64,000 nucleotides of DNA, from NCBI RefSeq assembly GCF_009727055.1, contig NC_052349.1, positions 94,589,340-94,653,339 of the forward strand, written 5' to 3'. Position numbers and translations under genes: made by a program. The notes beneath the pieces were generated by a model. That model saw only the letters and a program-made list of their open reading frames with translations. It searched no databases and was not told the origin of the DNA. Shown piece by piece: positions 1 to 10,824 of this stretch. Positions within the stretch are counted from its first letter, which is position 1. Each line of letters opens with the position of its first letter. This stretch comes from Benincasa hispida. Taxonomy: Eukaryota; Streptophyta; Magnoliopsida; Cucurbitales; Cucurbitaceae.

Positions 1-180
1 TAACCTAAACCATTCCCCGTGTTCAACCTTGAATCACACTGAGAAACTTGTGGTGAAATTACACTTGGTTCCATCGTAAGGAAACTTGTGACAACACATG
101 GCATACTACATGAACATCCATAATTAACGCATAACTAGAAGTAGTATCGCATCATTGTGAGCAATTTATATCATCAATCC
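1..180 (+). mobile_element. 3' part of a Ty3/gypsy (Athila/Tat-like) LTR, fragment
   Basis: The stretch matches by eye the end of the gypsy LTRs at 19490-19660 and 28195-28360. It shares the phrase ending in gagaaacttg, the cacttggttcca segment, aaggaaacttgtgacaaca, and the tail tagaagtagtatcgcat. It begins at the window edge, so its upstream part is unseen. It stops without reaching a primer binding site. Non-coding; a remnant. Confidence 0.65.
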
Positions 181-1280
181 AAACCCGTTACAACAACCTT
201 GACACACACCTACACCAAGGCTTGTCAATGCATGGCAACACCCTTTTGCCAAGCATGACACTAACCTCTCTTTGCCTTGGTCGCATAGTTCACACCATGT
301 TTCAACACCAACGCATACTATTAGCTTGTCCTATGTGCCCACATGCCCTCGGATGTCCAATGCATAACAACCCTTGAGTCAAGCTAGGTCTCAACACAAT
401 GCCTCATGGTACAGCTTACCATCGCCTAGCCTCTTGCCAATGAATTCCCCAATGACCATCGTATGTATGTCCTTAGTCTCTTGTTCAAGACCAACGCAAC
501 TAACCTCATAAGCCTTATGTACCCCAGCCTTAGCAACACAAAGACATTTCATCATGCATCCACCATGGCTTGTCTCATCGCCTAGCTCATCGTCTAGTAA
601 TGTTGTCGCATAGCACCATTACATAGAGCCTGTGCCTATCACATAGCACACAGCCTACCACACTGCTCTTGCTCATCATGGAGATCTTGCATCTATCGCT
701 TAGCTACCGCGTCCATCGCTTAGCGCGGATGCCCATTGCATAGCGCTATCGTTTAGCGTGACTCTCTGCATCGTCTAGCACCGCACTTTACTGCACGATT
801 GCCTACCGCATCGTTTAACTCCACGCATTTATTACACGATCGTCCAGCACCCGTCTACATGATCGCCTACCCCATCGTGTAGCATCGCTCATTTGCTACA
901 CGATCGTCTACCTCATCGTTTAGTGCCATTCCTTTGCTACACGATTGTCCAGCGTGTGTAACCACGACGCATAGCGCCTATGTCCGCACAACTTGAGGCT
1001 ACCGCATTCTTTGCTAACCTCTCAAGACATTGGCTGCCGCATGCTTGTCCTCACATAGCCTTTCCTCTCGGCCATACTTTAGCTTATTTCAACGTCCAAA
1101 TAACCTCTCAAATGTTCAGGGCCGGAAACCCCCCCCCCCCCCCAATTGGCGCATCCTTGCGTTAAATAACTTCAAAAGTAGCCCGTGCCTTTGATCTACT
1201 CTCTATACCAGCCCCTGTTACCAAAGCTCGTTTCCCTAGCTTAACCCAATATAGTCTAGGTTAAAGGTTAGGGTATTACA
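181..1280 (-). mobile_element. Chromovirus-like LTR fragment
   Basis: Read on the minus strand this block starts with TGTAATACCC at 1280, a usual beginning for LTRs of plant Del/Tekay-type Ty3/gypsy elements, and it abuts a copia integrase fragment directly. The interior is rich in short repeats of the GCATAG and ATCGTNTAGC type and shares vocabulary with the LTR-like region at 10065-10620. A homopolymer of about 16 C lies at 1128-1143. No coding potential. The assignment to an LTR rests on the terminus, the context and general resemblance; the far end is not defined. Confidence 0.45.
560..970. repeat. Degenerate array of ATCGTNTAGC motifs
   Basis: Ten-base motifs of the form ATCGYNTAGC recur every 15-25 bases, often as imperfect palindromes around CGATCG, for example at 895-911 and 936-953. 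The same motif fills 13430-14294 and 29040-29890, inside the leader of a different (copia) family. The unit length is irregular, so this is a quasi-periodic array and not a clean satellite. Confidence 0.7.
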
Positions 1281-2045
1281 TTTGGAATTATGGAATGGTC
1301 GTAAAGGTAGTTTACGCCATTTTAGGATATGGGGTTGCCCAGCACATGTGCTTGAGGCAAATCCTAAGAAATTGGGACCTCGTTCAAAATTGTGCCTATT
1401 TTTAGGATACCCTAAAGGAACAAGAGGTGGTTACTTCTACAATCCTAAGGATAATAAGGTGTTTGTGTCAACATAATCTACCTTTTTAGAAGAGGACCAC
1501 ATAAGGGAGCATAAACCCCACAGTAAGATTGTGTTGAGTGAACTTTCTAACAAAATTAATGAACCTTCAACAAGAGTTGTTGAATAACCCAATGCCTCAA
1601 TTAGAGCTGTTGAAGTTGGATCATCTAGTAGGTCAAATCCACCTCAAGTTTGAGGGAGCCTTGACGTAATGGAAGGGTTGCGAACCCGCCTGTTCGTTAT
1701 ATAGGTTTAACAAAAATCCTACCTATCTTAGCTGACATAGATGTTGAGGATCCATTGTCTTACAAGAAGAAAATAGATAATGTTGATAAAGATAAGTGGA
1801 TCAAAGTTATGGATCTCAAAATGGAGTCTATGTACTTCAATTCTATTTGACATCTTATAGATAAACCTGATGTAGTAAAATCTATAGGTTGCAAATGGAT
1901 CTACAAGAAAAAAATGGGGTTCTGATGGGAATATGTAAACCTTCAAGGCTAGACTCGTGGTAAAGGGTTGTATCCAAGTTGAAGGAGTCGACTATAAGGA
2001 AACTTTCTCACTTGTTGTCATGCTAAAGTCTATCTAGATCCTTCT
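1281..2045 (+). pseudogene. Ty1/copia pol fragment (end of integrase to start of RT)
   Basis: The translation begins inside the copia integrase C-terminal region. Residues typical of that region are visible (GCPAHV, then LCLFLGYPKGTRGGYFYNP, at about 1335-1450). A stop follows at about 1474, then a serine/proline-rich linker with frameshifts, then the start of the RT domain (FKARLVVKGC near 1940-1970). It closely parallels 54505-55245 in the copia element further right, so the two probably belong to the same family. It lacks gag, the catalytic integrase core and nearly all of RT. It is cut on the left by an LTR terminus at 1280 and on the right by chromovirus sequence near 2046. Dead fragment. 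Confidence 0.8.
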
Positions 2046-2153
2046 GCATCACACTCCACCTCAGACTACCCTCTTAGCCTAGGAAAGAGCGTGACTACAG
2101 TAGTTATCAACCCTTTTGCTGACACTTACTGCCTAATAACTCTTGCGGAATAA
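2046..2153 (-). mobile_element. Short chromovirus leader remnant beside a PBS
   Basis: About 100 bases that on the minus strand follow the PBS-like site at 2154-2164, before copia pol sequence begins. There is no open reading frame. I read it as the start of an internal leader, which means the LTR to its right once led into a second internal region. Confidence 0.4.
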
Positions 2154-2164
2154 CTCTGATACCA
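2154..2164 (-). promoter_or_regulatory. Primer binding site (tRNA-Met type)
   Basis: The minus strand reads TGGTATCAGAG, the common plant PBS complementary to the 3' end of initiator tRNA-Met. It lies directly after the LTR at 2165-4789. A PBS is expected downstream of a 5' LTR, yet this LTR also follows a pol gene as a 3' LTR would. Confidence 0.65.
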
Positions 2165-2762
2165 AGATATAACTCAGATATAGCGAATGTATTTAGGCCA
2201 AAAATTTATTAATTTAGAAACATAACATGTTTAGAGTCATTACAACACTAGATTCATAAGTCCCAAGGCCAAAAACCCTAGTCCCTATATGAACAACAGT
2301 AACATATGTACAATATTTTCAGTAACCACCTAACAGACGGGTTACAATATCTTTATCCTTTAGTGGCAGAGCAGATGTAGAGCTATCTTCTAAGGATTTG
2401 ACCGTTACCTGGGGGAAAGGAAAACATTTGAAAATGGGGTGAGCTTGCTAGCCAAGTGAGTGACTTAAGAAAGATAACTGATTCTCATGCAAAAGTCTTA
2501 ATAAAGAGTTTAAATTGAAATATAAACTTCTACAGTACCTTGTACTGCAGTATAAATATTTTCCAAGCATAAAACATATAAAGTTGTTTAAATCATGAAA
2601 CAGTAAAACCGTTTCTCAGTTGAGAATAACCCTGCTGTGGTTAAAAATAATCCCAACACGAACTGCTAGTCGAGAGAATCCTTTTTCTCAATCTCTGACT
2701 CTAACTACCTACGTGCACGTGGCCATACTAAGTACCGTCATATCTTAGGTACTTCTGCTCAG

Positions 2763-2935
2763 ATACCTTCTCAAATGTCCTTTAGTATCGAGCTGCTAGG
2801 ATACCTTCTCAAATGTCCTTCAGTATCAAGTTGGTTTGGTACCTTCTCAAACATCCTTCAGTACCAAGTTGGTTAGATACCTTCTCAAATGTCCTTCGGT
2901 ATCTAGTTGGGTGGATACCTTCTCAAATGTCCTTC
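2763..2935. repeat. Tandem repeat, about 43 bp x 5, with hairpin potential
   Basis: Five units share the core accttctcaaatgtcctt. Most are framed by GATAC on the left and GTATC on the right, so each unit could fold as a small stem-loop. They lie downstream of the LTR TATA box, hence probably in the transcribed part. The units differ by several substitutions, so the array is not recent. Confidence 0.8.
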
Positions 2936-3780
2936 CGAATCGCGTTTTAAGTAAAAACTAGTCATAAATGACTTTCTCTTTAAAGCATGTAAAGTACAAC
3001 ACATATAAAAACATGGCTTTAAAGATACTAATGCATGCTGGGTATATTTAACACATATAAATAGCTTTTTAACAAACTTCCCACACATGCATGTGTTTAA
3101 AACATAACTCATGGTTTGCTTGGAAATCACTTTGTAAAACTAGCTGGCATGAGAATAATCTTCTTTAAAACATGCTTTCTTTAAAACATTGTAAATATTT
3201 TGTCAAATGTTTTAGTCACTCACCTCGATCTCTTAGGAACTTTTCATTCTAGAAGTTCCTTGTTTACCTCGGGCTCCCTTTTACACCCCTAGAATCTAGA
3301 TTCAATTTAACACTCAGATTACTCATAGTTATAGGCCTTATTTTGAGATACTTCCTTCTAAAAACATGTTCTATAATAATTCAAGAAGCTTATCCTAAAA
3401 TCTGAGCTCAGAAATCTTCGTGGTTTGGCCGGAATCTCAAAATCTTCAAGACTGGCCCAAGCATATCCCACAGCTTAACCCTTCTATCTTCTTCTCAGTT
3501 TCCAGCCCGATACTTTGAAGCTTCTTCTCCGGAATCCCTACCCTGAAAAATAGACTTTCAGAGATTTCAGGTGGCTTTGAAATCACTCCAAAACACAAGT
3601 ATATTGGGAGAACTCTTCGTCCCAAGTTGATGCTGTTTTCTAGGCTTCACTATCCACTGCGTCCTCTTTGAAGTTCTATGATCAACGCATGGATTTTGCT
3701 CTCAACGCAATGTTTACTCAGCTTTCCCACTCTTTTTAATGTCTTTTTGAATTTTGGTCTGGAAAATAAATCCTTGGCCC

Positions 3781-3788
3781 TATTTATA
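3781..3788 (-). promoter_or_regulatory. LTR TATA box
   Basis: The minus strand reads TATAAATA within GCCTATAAATAGGGCC. This is a strong plant TATA element in the middle of the LTR, where U3 should meet R. It would drive leftward-to-genic transcription of the chromovirus had both LTRs been intact. Confidence 0.6.
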
Positions 3789-4789
3789 GGCGTCCAAACA
3801 CTCTCCAATGTCGACACCTTTTACTTGGTTGCATGTCCAAGTGTTTCCTCCTCACACTAACAACACAACTTTTGATCAACGCAACCAAGGTGTCCTTCTC
3901 CTACATAGCCAATGCATGGGGCTCAATTTGCATGTCCTCTTATGCAACCACCTCATTTGCTTAAGGCTTAAGGTTTCCTCCCAAGAAGACCCATGTTTGA
4001 TGACGTCCTCTATGTGATCTCATCCTTCATATGCTTCTACAAACTCTTGGATGTTCAACGCATAGTGCCATCAACGCATAGTCTATAATCAACGCATAAC
4101 AAGCCAACTCACTTTGTCACCACAAGTCCTAACCATCGCAAGAGCCAACCACCACCAACGCATATCATGGCCACTCACCCTCGGCGCATAGCTCACCCGG
4201 CATCACCGCAAGGCTCGTTTAGCATCGACGCATGGCGCTTGGCATAGGCGCTGGTCACTGACATATGGGCGTGTGGCATAGGCGCTGGCCATCGCTCGCA
4301 AGGCTCGCTCAGCCGCATGGGCGCTTAGGCGCTCGACGCATGGACACTTCACCTCATGGTCGCTCGATGCATGGGCTGGGTGCTTGGCATGGGCGCTTGA
4401 CGCATGGGCTGGGCACTCGGTAGAGGCGCTCGTGCATGGGCACTGTGCATTGACGCATGCCACCCTACCAACGCATGCCTTGCTTGCATCCTCGCCTACT
4501 CTTGTGCCATTCAACCTTCTAATGCATCACTTCAATTTTCATTCCTGCAGCCGCATACCACCACCAATGCATCCATCACCACCCTTCCAACGCATCTATC
4601 ACAAGTTTTATACTTAGCCAAATTTTCCAAGTTTTTCCCCAAAAGTAAAGCTTCCAAATTTCCTCTTTTCTTCAAATTTTCCATCCTTTTTTTCTACCAT
4701 TACACACTAGTTTCCACATCAACATACTCACCACACTGGTCTCGGTAAGGAACATACTCAAGTAGAGAAATTAGGATTCAGGGTTCACA

Positions 4790-4803
4790 TTTACCTCCCC
4801 CTT
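4790..4803 (-). promoter_or_regulatory. Polypurine tract of the chromovirus
   Basis: The minus strand reads AAGGGGGAGGTAAA immediately before the LTR start at 4789 and after the end of pol. This is the usual position and composition for the plus-strand primer of Ty3/gypsy elements. Confidence 0.6.
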
Positions 4804-4861
4804 ATGAAAATTTCGTCCTTGAAATTTCGCTACATGTCAGTCAAGTAAACAACTAAGGTTA

Positions 4862-7712
4862 CTTGTTTCTGATTTGCTCTTCGGCTTCCCATGTTGCTTC
4901 TTTCGTGCTATGGTTTCGCCATAGTATCTTTACCAATGGGATTGTCTTATTCCTTAAGACCTATTTCTTTCTGTCAAGGATCTCCACTGGTTCTTCATCG
5001 TAAGACAAATTTTCTCTCAACTATACTGGTTGCTCAGGCAACACGTGGGTAGGATCTGGCACATACTTTCTAAGCATTGCCACATGAAACACATCATGCA
5101 TACGAGATAATTCTGGAGGTAAATCCAATCGATATGCCATTGGGCCAACTATTTCTACTATCTCGTAAGGTCCAATATATCTCGAGCTTAATTTCCCTTT
5201 CCTACCAAACCTGAGTGTTCCTTTCCATAGAGATAACTTAAGAAATACTTTATCACCAACTTTAAACTCCAATTCTCTTCTCCGTTTATCGGCATAACTC
5301 TTTTGCCTATCTCGAGCCGTCTTAAGATTATCTCTTATAATCTGAACGTTATCTGATGTCTGTTGCATAAGTTCCAGACCGAATAATTTCCTCTCGCCGA
5401 CTTCATTCCAACATATCGGAGTCCTACATGGTCTTCCGTATAGTGCCTCATACGGTGCCATTCCGATACTCGAATGGTAACTGTTGTTATATGCAAATTT
5501 GATCAACGACAGATGTGTATCCCAACTACCTTTGAATTGCAATATACATGTTCTCAGCATGTCCTCTAATGTCTAGATTATCCGCTCAGACTAACCATCC
5601 GTCTGTGGATGAAAAGCGGTACTAAAATATAACTTGGTTCCCATAGATTTCTACAAACTAGGCCAAAACTTCGATGTAAATCTGGAGTTTCGATCTGATA
5701 CAATTGAAACTGGAGCTCCAAAAAGACTCACAACTCAATCAACATACAACTTAGCTAATTGGTCTAGGGTAAAAGTAACTTTAACAGGTAAAAACTTAGC
5801 TGTTTTTGTCAATCTATCCACGATTACCCATATACCATCATAGCTCGCTGGTGTCCTAGGTAATCCAAATAGGAAATCGATCGTAATATGCTCCAACTTC
5901 CACTTTGGTACTAGGAGTTGATTAAGTAATCCTGCTGGTCTCTGTCTTTTCGGCTTAACTTGTTGACATATTAGACACCTGTCAACATACTCCGCTATTT
6001 CTTTCTTCGTACCAGGCCTCCAGTACGATCGCTTTAATGTTCTGTACATCTTCGTACTGCCCGGATGCATAGCATAAGCCGAACTATGTGCCTCTTCTAG
6101 AATGGCTTGTTTAAGTGCTAAGTTATTAGATAAGCATACCCTACTTTCTTTTAATAGCACTTTTTCGACTCTTAATTGGTACTCCGTCCTCAATCCTTTA
6201 CGTACTTCTTCAACTAACTTCTGAAGATCGGAATCCTTTAACTGTTCACGTAGAACATCTTCTACAAAAGTAGAACGCACTTGAAATGAAGCTAGTAAAC
6301 CTCCTGTTTGAGCAACTGATAGTGCTGCCCTATCATTATACAACTCATGAATCAGTGTACCCTTCACTGAATTGATACTAGATCTAGCTGATCTGGTTTT
6401 TTGACTTAAGGCGTCAGCTACCACATTTGCTTTCTCTGGGTGATAGTCAATTATGTAGTCATAATCTTTGATCAACTCGATCCATCTTCTTTGTCTCAAG
6501 TTTAGTTCCTTCTGATCAAAGATATACTTCAGACTCTTATGATCCGTGAATATGTGACATCGCTCACCAAATAGGTAATGTCTCCATAATTCTAGAGCTA
6601 ACACAACTGCTGCTAACTCTAAATCGTGCGTAGGGTAGTTACATTCTTGCTTCTTTAACTGTCGAGAAGCATAAGCTACTACCTTTCCCTCCTGCTTCAG
6701 CACACATCCTAACCCTTGTCGAGATGCATCACAATAAACCTCAAACTCTTTACCTGGTGTAGGTAGAGTTAATATGGGTGTTGATAATAACCTCTGTTTC
6801 AAGACTTGAAAACTGTGCTCGCATTCTGGCGACCACTCAAACTTCGCATCTTTTCTAGACAGGTTTGTTAATGGTAGAGCTATCTTAGAAAATTCCTCCA
6901 CGAATCTCCTATAATAACCTGCTAAACCCAAAAAATTGCATACTTCTGTTACATTCAGGGGTCGTTCCCAGTTGACTATTGCTTTTATCTTTTGGGAATC
7001 AACGCTAACTCCATCAACTGAAACTATATGCCCAAGGAATACGATTTGGTTCAACCAAAAATCACACTTACTAAATTTGGCATATAACTTCTTTTCCCTT
7101 AGCATTTGCAACACCGTCCTTAGATGTTCTTTGTGCTCCTCTACACTACTAGAATATACTAGTATATCGTCTATGAAAACTATCACAAACTGATCCAGAT
7201 AAAGATGAAATATCCTATTCATCAAGTCTATAAATACCGTAGAAGCATTTGTCAATCCAAACGGCATTACTAGGAACTCATAATGTCCATACCTAGTTCT
7301 GAATGCAGTCTTTGGAACATCTGTGTCTTTCACCTTCAACTGGTGATAACCCAATCCCAAATCTATCTCTTAGAGAACACTATGGCTCCCTTTAACTGAT
7401 CGAAGAGATCATCTATACGAGGCAATGGGTACTTATTCTTAATGGTTACCTTATTGAACTGTCTATAGTCTATACATAATCTAAGATTACCGTTTTCTTC
7501 TTTACAAATAAGACTGGCACTCCCCAAGGCGACACACTAGGTCTAATGTACCCCTTATCTACAAGTTCCTGTAGCTGAACTTTTAACTCCTTCCGTTCTG
7601 TTGGTGCCATCCTATATGGTGCTTGGGATATAGGTGTTGTACCTGGAACCAACTCAATAGTGAACTCCATTTCCCTGTCAAGTGGTAAGCCTGGTAACTC
7701 TTCAGGGAACAC
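4862..7712 (-). pseudogene. Chromovirus pol: RT, RNase H, integrase and chromodomain-like tail
   Basis: Reverse-strand polyprotein of a Del/Tekay-type Ty3/gypsy element. Between 7712 and about 7500 lies the RT start ([21 protein letters not shown]). A one-base frameshift near 7500 and a stop near 7365 interrupt it. The longest open stretch, 5735-7360 (541 residues), holds the RT active site FIDD at residues 62-65; RNase H with D211, E248, D273 and D316; the integrase zinc site H425, H432, C462, C465; and the first catalytic Asp at 495. A stop follows residue 541. The second catalytic Asp (SDR) lies in the broken stretch to about 5560, and a stop directly precedes the Ser-Glu holding the catalytic Glu. 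The open stretch 5021-5560 carries the integrase C-terminal domain (GPYEIVE, RMHDVFHVAML). After a stop a chromodomain-like tail remains (LVKILWRNH, EATWE), ending near 4862. Well preserved but not functional. Confidence 0.9.
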
Positions 7713-7763
7713 ATCTAAGAATTCTTATACCACAGGTACATCCTTGGGTCTCAGTTTCTTATC

Positions 7764-9545
7764 CTATGAAACTGCTACATAGGCTAAATAGGCGTCACAT
7801 CCCTTAATCAGCAGCTTCCTATCCTTCACTGCTGATATTAAACTTCCTGGAAGTATTCTTTTACTTCTTACCAGGGTTATCTCTTTTTCACTTGGTTTTC
7901 TAAACACTATTTCTCTCCTAAAACAATCCATAGTGGCATGGTGCTTACTTAGGAAATCCATACCTAAGATAACATCAAACTCTAGTAATTCTAATGGAAT
8001 CAAGTCAACCCATAAACTTTGATTTCCAAGAATTACTTCACAATTCCGATAATATTCATGAACAACTAGAGTGTCTCCTACAGGCGTAGAGATAAACAAA
8101 TCCTCATTCATACGCTCAGGCACTCTATCTATATGCAATGCACACATGCTAGATATGAATGAGTGCGTAGCACCAGGATCAAATAACGCCTAAACGAATT
8201 GTTTACATAAAGTTATCGTACCAGTTACGACATCTGGAGCCTCTTCCGCTTCCTGGTGTGTCATAGCGTATACTCTACCTTGCTGTTGTTGTTGTTGCTA
8301 TTGTTGTTGAGGTCGTCCAGCTACCCTTTTCTGCTTAGCTGCACCGGATCCCTCACTTTTAGTTTCGGTCGCTCTAGATTGGTGTACAATCTAGATAACT
8401 CCTCTTTGTTCACTCTGTGCTCTATGACCCAGCTGAGTACAATCTCTCTTGAAATGCCCCACTTGTCCGCACTGAAAGCACACATTCCTATTTCCATAAC
8501 ATACTCCTGTATGGGGCCTACCACAGTTTACACAAAGTGGTCTCCTTCTTGTACTAGCTACTGGCTCGCTAGCACGACCTGATACTAATCTACCACTCGG
8601 TCCAGCTGCAGGTCTTGACCTCTTTCGACCTGAACCTTGTTGGCTCGTGCCTCTAAAACTTATCATACCCGACTATCCAGAGAACGGGGGTCTAAAACTC
8701 TTACCTCTCGTTTCTCCAGGTGTTCTAAACTGTCCTGCATCTGGCTGGAGTATATCTTCCCTCGCTACACTCCGCTCAACTCTGATAGCGATTTCAACTA
8801 ATTGAGTGAAATTCATCTAATTAGATGTAGAGGTAACAGGTGTACGTATCTTTCTTCTTAGGCCATTCTCAAACATTCTACACCTCTCTTTCTCTTCCGC
8901 AATGATCGGAAGGGCATACTGAGATAACTCAATAAATCTTTGCTCATACTCCACAACCGTCATCACTCCCTGAGTTAGCCTAAGGAACTATTCCCTCTTC
9001 GCTTCTTTAAAAGCAGTAGGGTAGTATTTATCCTTAAATACTTGTCTGAACTCAGACCAAGTCATAGTTTTTTAACTACTTCTTTTAGCCTCTATCATTT
9101 TCCACCATTTCTCAGCCCCTATCTGCAGCAAGAATGCCGCTAACCCAACCTTACGGTCCTCAAGGCACCTCATAACCTTAAAACATTTCTCAATCAAGTC
9201 CAACTAGACCTCAACATCTACTGGATCTGTGGCTCCATCAAACGTCATGGCATCTAAAGCTTTTAGCCTCTCGACGCCAAATTTCTTTTCTAGATCGGTC
9301 TGAATCAATCCTACACTCGCCGCCAATCTCTGACCAATCCTATCAAACACTCGATCCTCCATCTGGGGATCTACTCCTACCCATGGGGTACTCGACTCAT
9401 TTGCAGAAGTCGCTTCCTACTCTACCGAGTCTCTAACTCTTTTCCCCTTCGGATCTGGGTCCCGTCTAGCTTTAGGACCTTCGTTGGTCAGGTCAACATT
9501 CCTCTCCTCAGTCTGCCTACTCAGCCTGCCACTTCTCCTTAACAT
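7764..9545 (-). pseudogene. Chromovirus gag and protease
   Basis: This is the upstream half of the same polyprotein. The start at 9545 gives MLRRSGR. Capsid follows at 9300-8820 with the typical phrases EKWWK, WSEFRQVFKDKYYP and EYEQRFIELS, interrupted by stops. The nucleocapsid has CFQCGQVGHFKRDC (a CX2CX4HX4C zinc knuckle) near 8430-8470. It is preceded by the extra CVNCGRPHTGVC element that is common in this clade. A glutamine run near 8280-8310 contains a stop. The protease motif near 8165-8190 reads FDPGATHS; the family normally has Asp-Ser-Gly, so the Ser is replaced by Pro while the catalytic Asp remains. The open stretch 7764-8147 covers the protease body (DVILGMDFL). A stop near 7763 separates it from pol. 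Confidence 0.88.
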
Positions 9546-9640
9546 CTTTGCCTAATTATTAAGTACACATGTTAGGGACTTACTTATAGGACTTAATCCT
9601 TCTATTATGCAATCAGGCCATCAATTTTGCACAAACGTTA
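9546..9640 (-). mobile_element. Remnant of the chromovirus untranslated leader
   Basis: About 95 bases directly upstream of the gag start on the minus strand, without coding potential. The LTR and PBS that should come next are missing. A fragment of an unrelated gypsy LTR follows instead. The exact junction is uncertain by some tens of bases. Confidence 0.4.
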
Positions 9641-10064
9641 GTTATACACGTGTCTCAATCCACCGCTCTTGCATTGCTCAACTGCATCTTTCGATCATAG
9701 GTTCGCATGCGGTGTTTGTTTTCATTACCACATGTGGTTGAAGCACAGCTCTTAGATCGACTGTCGCATTGCGCCCTCATTGTTGTAATCGTTTTTTCAT
9801 TATTAATTGACGGGTGCAATGTGACAGAGATACGTTGATTAGTCTCTCGTGAGCCTTGAGCACAAGTGGTGACTTGGTCTCCTGCAAAACAGAGTAAAGT
9901 TCGGCTTGTCTTCCATCTTTTTGGTGTTAGTGGGTGTAATCGCAAACATTTATAATTATTGTAATACTAGGCTAATTTTCATACGATTGGTGCATAATTA
10001 CTAACTTTTGGCCATAATATCTAGATAAGGTGGCACAAATAACTTGTATTTCTACAAGTTATCA
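9641..10064 (-). mobile_element. 5' part of a gypsy LTR, fragment
   Basis: On the minus strand it starts at 10064 with TGATAACTTGTAGAAATAC, the same terminus as the LTRs at 17851, 26560 and 60754. It continues through the shared segment describing a CTGTTTTGCAGGA stretch and a region rich in GCATGCG and GATCG. Only the first 420 bases or so are present, without TATA box or 3' end. It belongs to the same family as the large element at 17851-28689. Confidence 0.8.
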
Positions 10065-10621
10065 GTTATCACATGGGGTGACTATGCAATGGAATGCATA
10101 GGCAAGTGTTGATCACAAGGATGCCAAGGGCGTGGTAAGTTGAGGCTAGGGGAAGGCTGAATCTTAGGCAAATGCTAGCCAAGGGGGGGATGCCAAGGCA
10201 TACGTGAGGATAGGCCTATGCGAAGTTGGTAAGCGGCTCATGGGCAAAGTTTTCATACGTTGCTGGCTATGCGTTGAATAAATGTTTGAGGTTAGTAAGC
10301 ACTAGCATGGGCTATGCGGTAGCATCATGGGCCAAGCGATGGTACCATGGGATGCGTTGATTAAGTATTGAGGATAGTTGATTGGGGGCAAATTCTTACA
10401 TGTGATACTTGCTATGTGAGGTTAGTAAGCCAAGGAGATCGCATGACATGGGCCAAGCGATGGTCCCATGGGGGCGCAATGAACTAGTTTGAGGTTAGTG
10501 GGCGATGGAAGAGTTTTGGTAGGTAATGGCTTGAGGAGTGCATGGTTTGCAATCCAAGAGGAGGAAACTTTAAGGCTTTGGGGCTAAGGCATTAGTGGAA
10601 GGCCGAGAGTGGATGGGCGAC

Positions 10622-10659
10622 CTGTCTCTTATACACATCTAGATGTGTATAAGAGACAG
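10622..10659. other. Library artefact: mate-pair junction adapter
   Basis: The sequence is CTGTCTCTTATACACATCT followed by its exact reverse complement, together 38 bases. These are two Tn5 mosaic ends joined head to head, identical to the junction left in transposase-based mate-pair libraries. There is no 9-base target duplication around it, which argues against a natural Tn5-like insertion. Confidence 0.97.
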
Positions 10660-10786
10660 GGTCTCAGGCTACCATCGCATTCGAAATGCTGAGGAGAAAG
10701 GAATTTTGTTAGGAAGGTGGAAGGCCCAGACTGTCGCCCAGGCCCGACGCACGCCCAGCGGCTAGCGCATGTGCGCATCACCAGAC

Positions 10787-10824
10787 CTGTCTCTTATACA
10801 CATCTAGATGTGTATAAGAGACAG
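10787..10824. other. Library artefact: second mate-pair junction adapter
   Basis: The same 38-base perfect palindrome of two mosaic ends as at 10622. The 127 bases between the two copies are unusually GC-rich compared with the surroundings. Translation through this copy gives the known contamination peptide SYTHLDVYKRQ. No target duplication flanks it. Confidence 0.97.

Larger units (their letters stand above)
2165..4789 (-). mobile_element. Chromovirus LTR (minus strand)
   Basis: The LTR begins at 4789 (minus TGTGAACCC), just after a purine tract that follows the pol gene, and ends at the tRNA-Met-type PBS at 2154. It has a TATA box at 3781-3788 and a run of hairpin repeats at 2763-2935. 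The part upstream of the TATA box (4040-4560) is dense in ACGCAT and GGCGCTTGGCATAGG-like short repeats. Length is about 2.6 kb, long but possible for a plant gypsy LTR. The boundaries come from context only; no second copy is present in the window to confirm them. Confidence 0.6.

Noticed and set aside
4203..4748. Cys/Ala-rich frames on both strands
   Set aside because: They arise from short GC-rich repeats in a chromovirus LTR and have no start context, domain or conservation.
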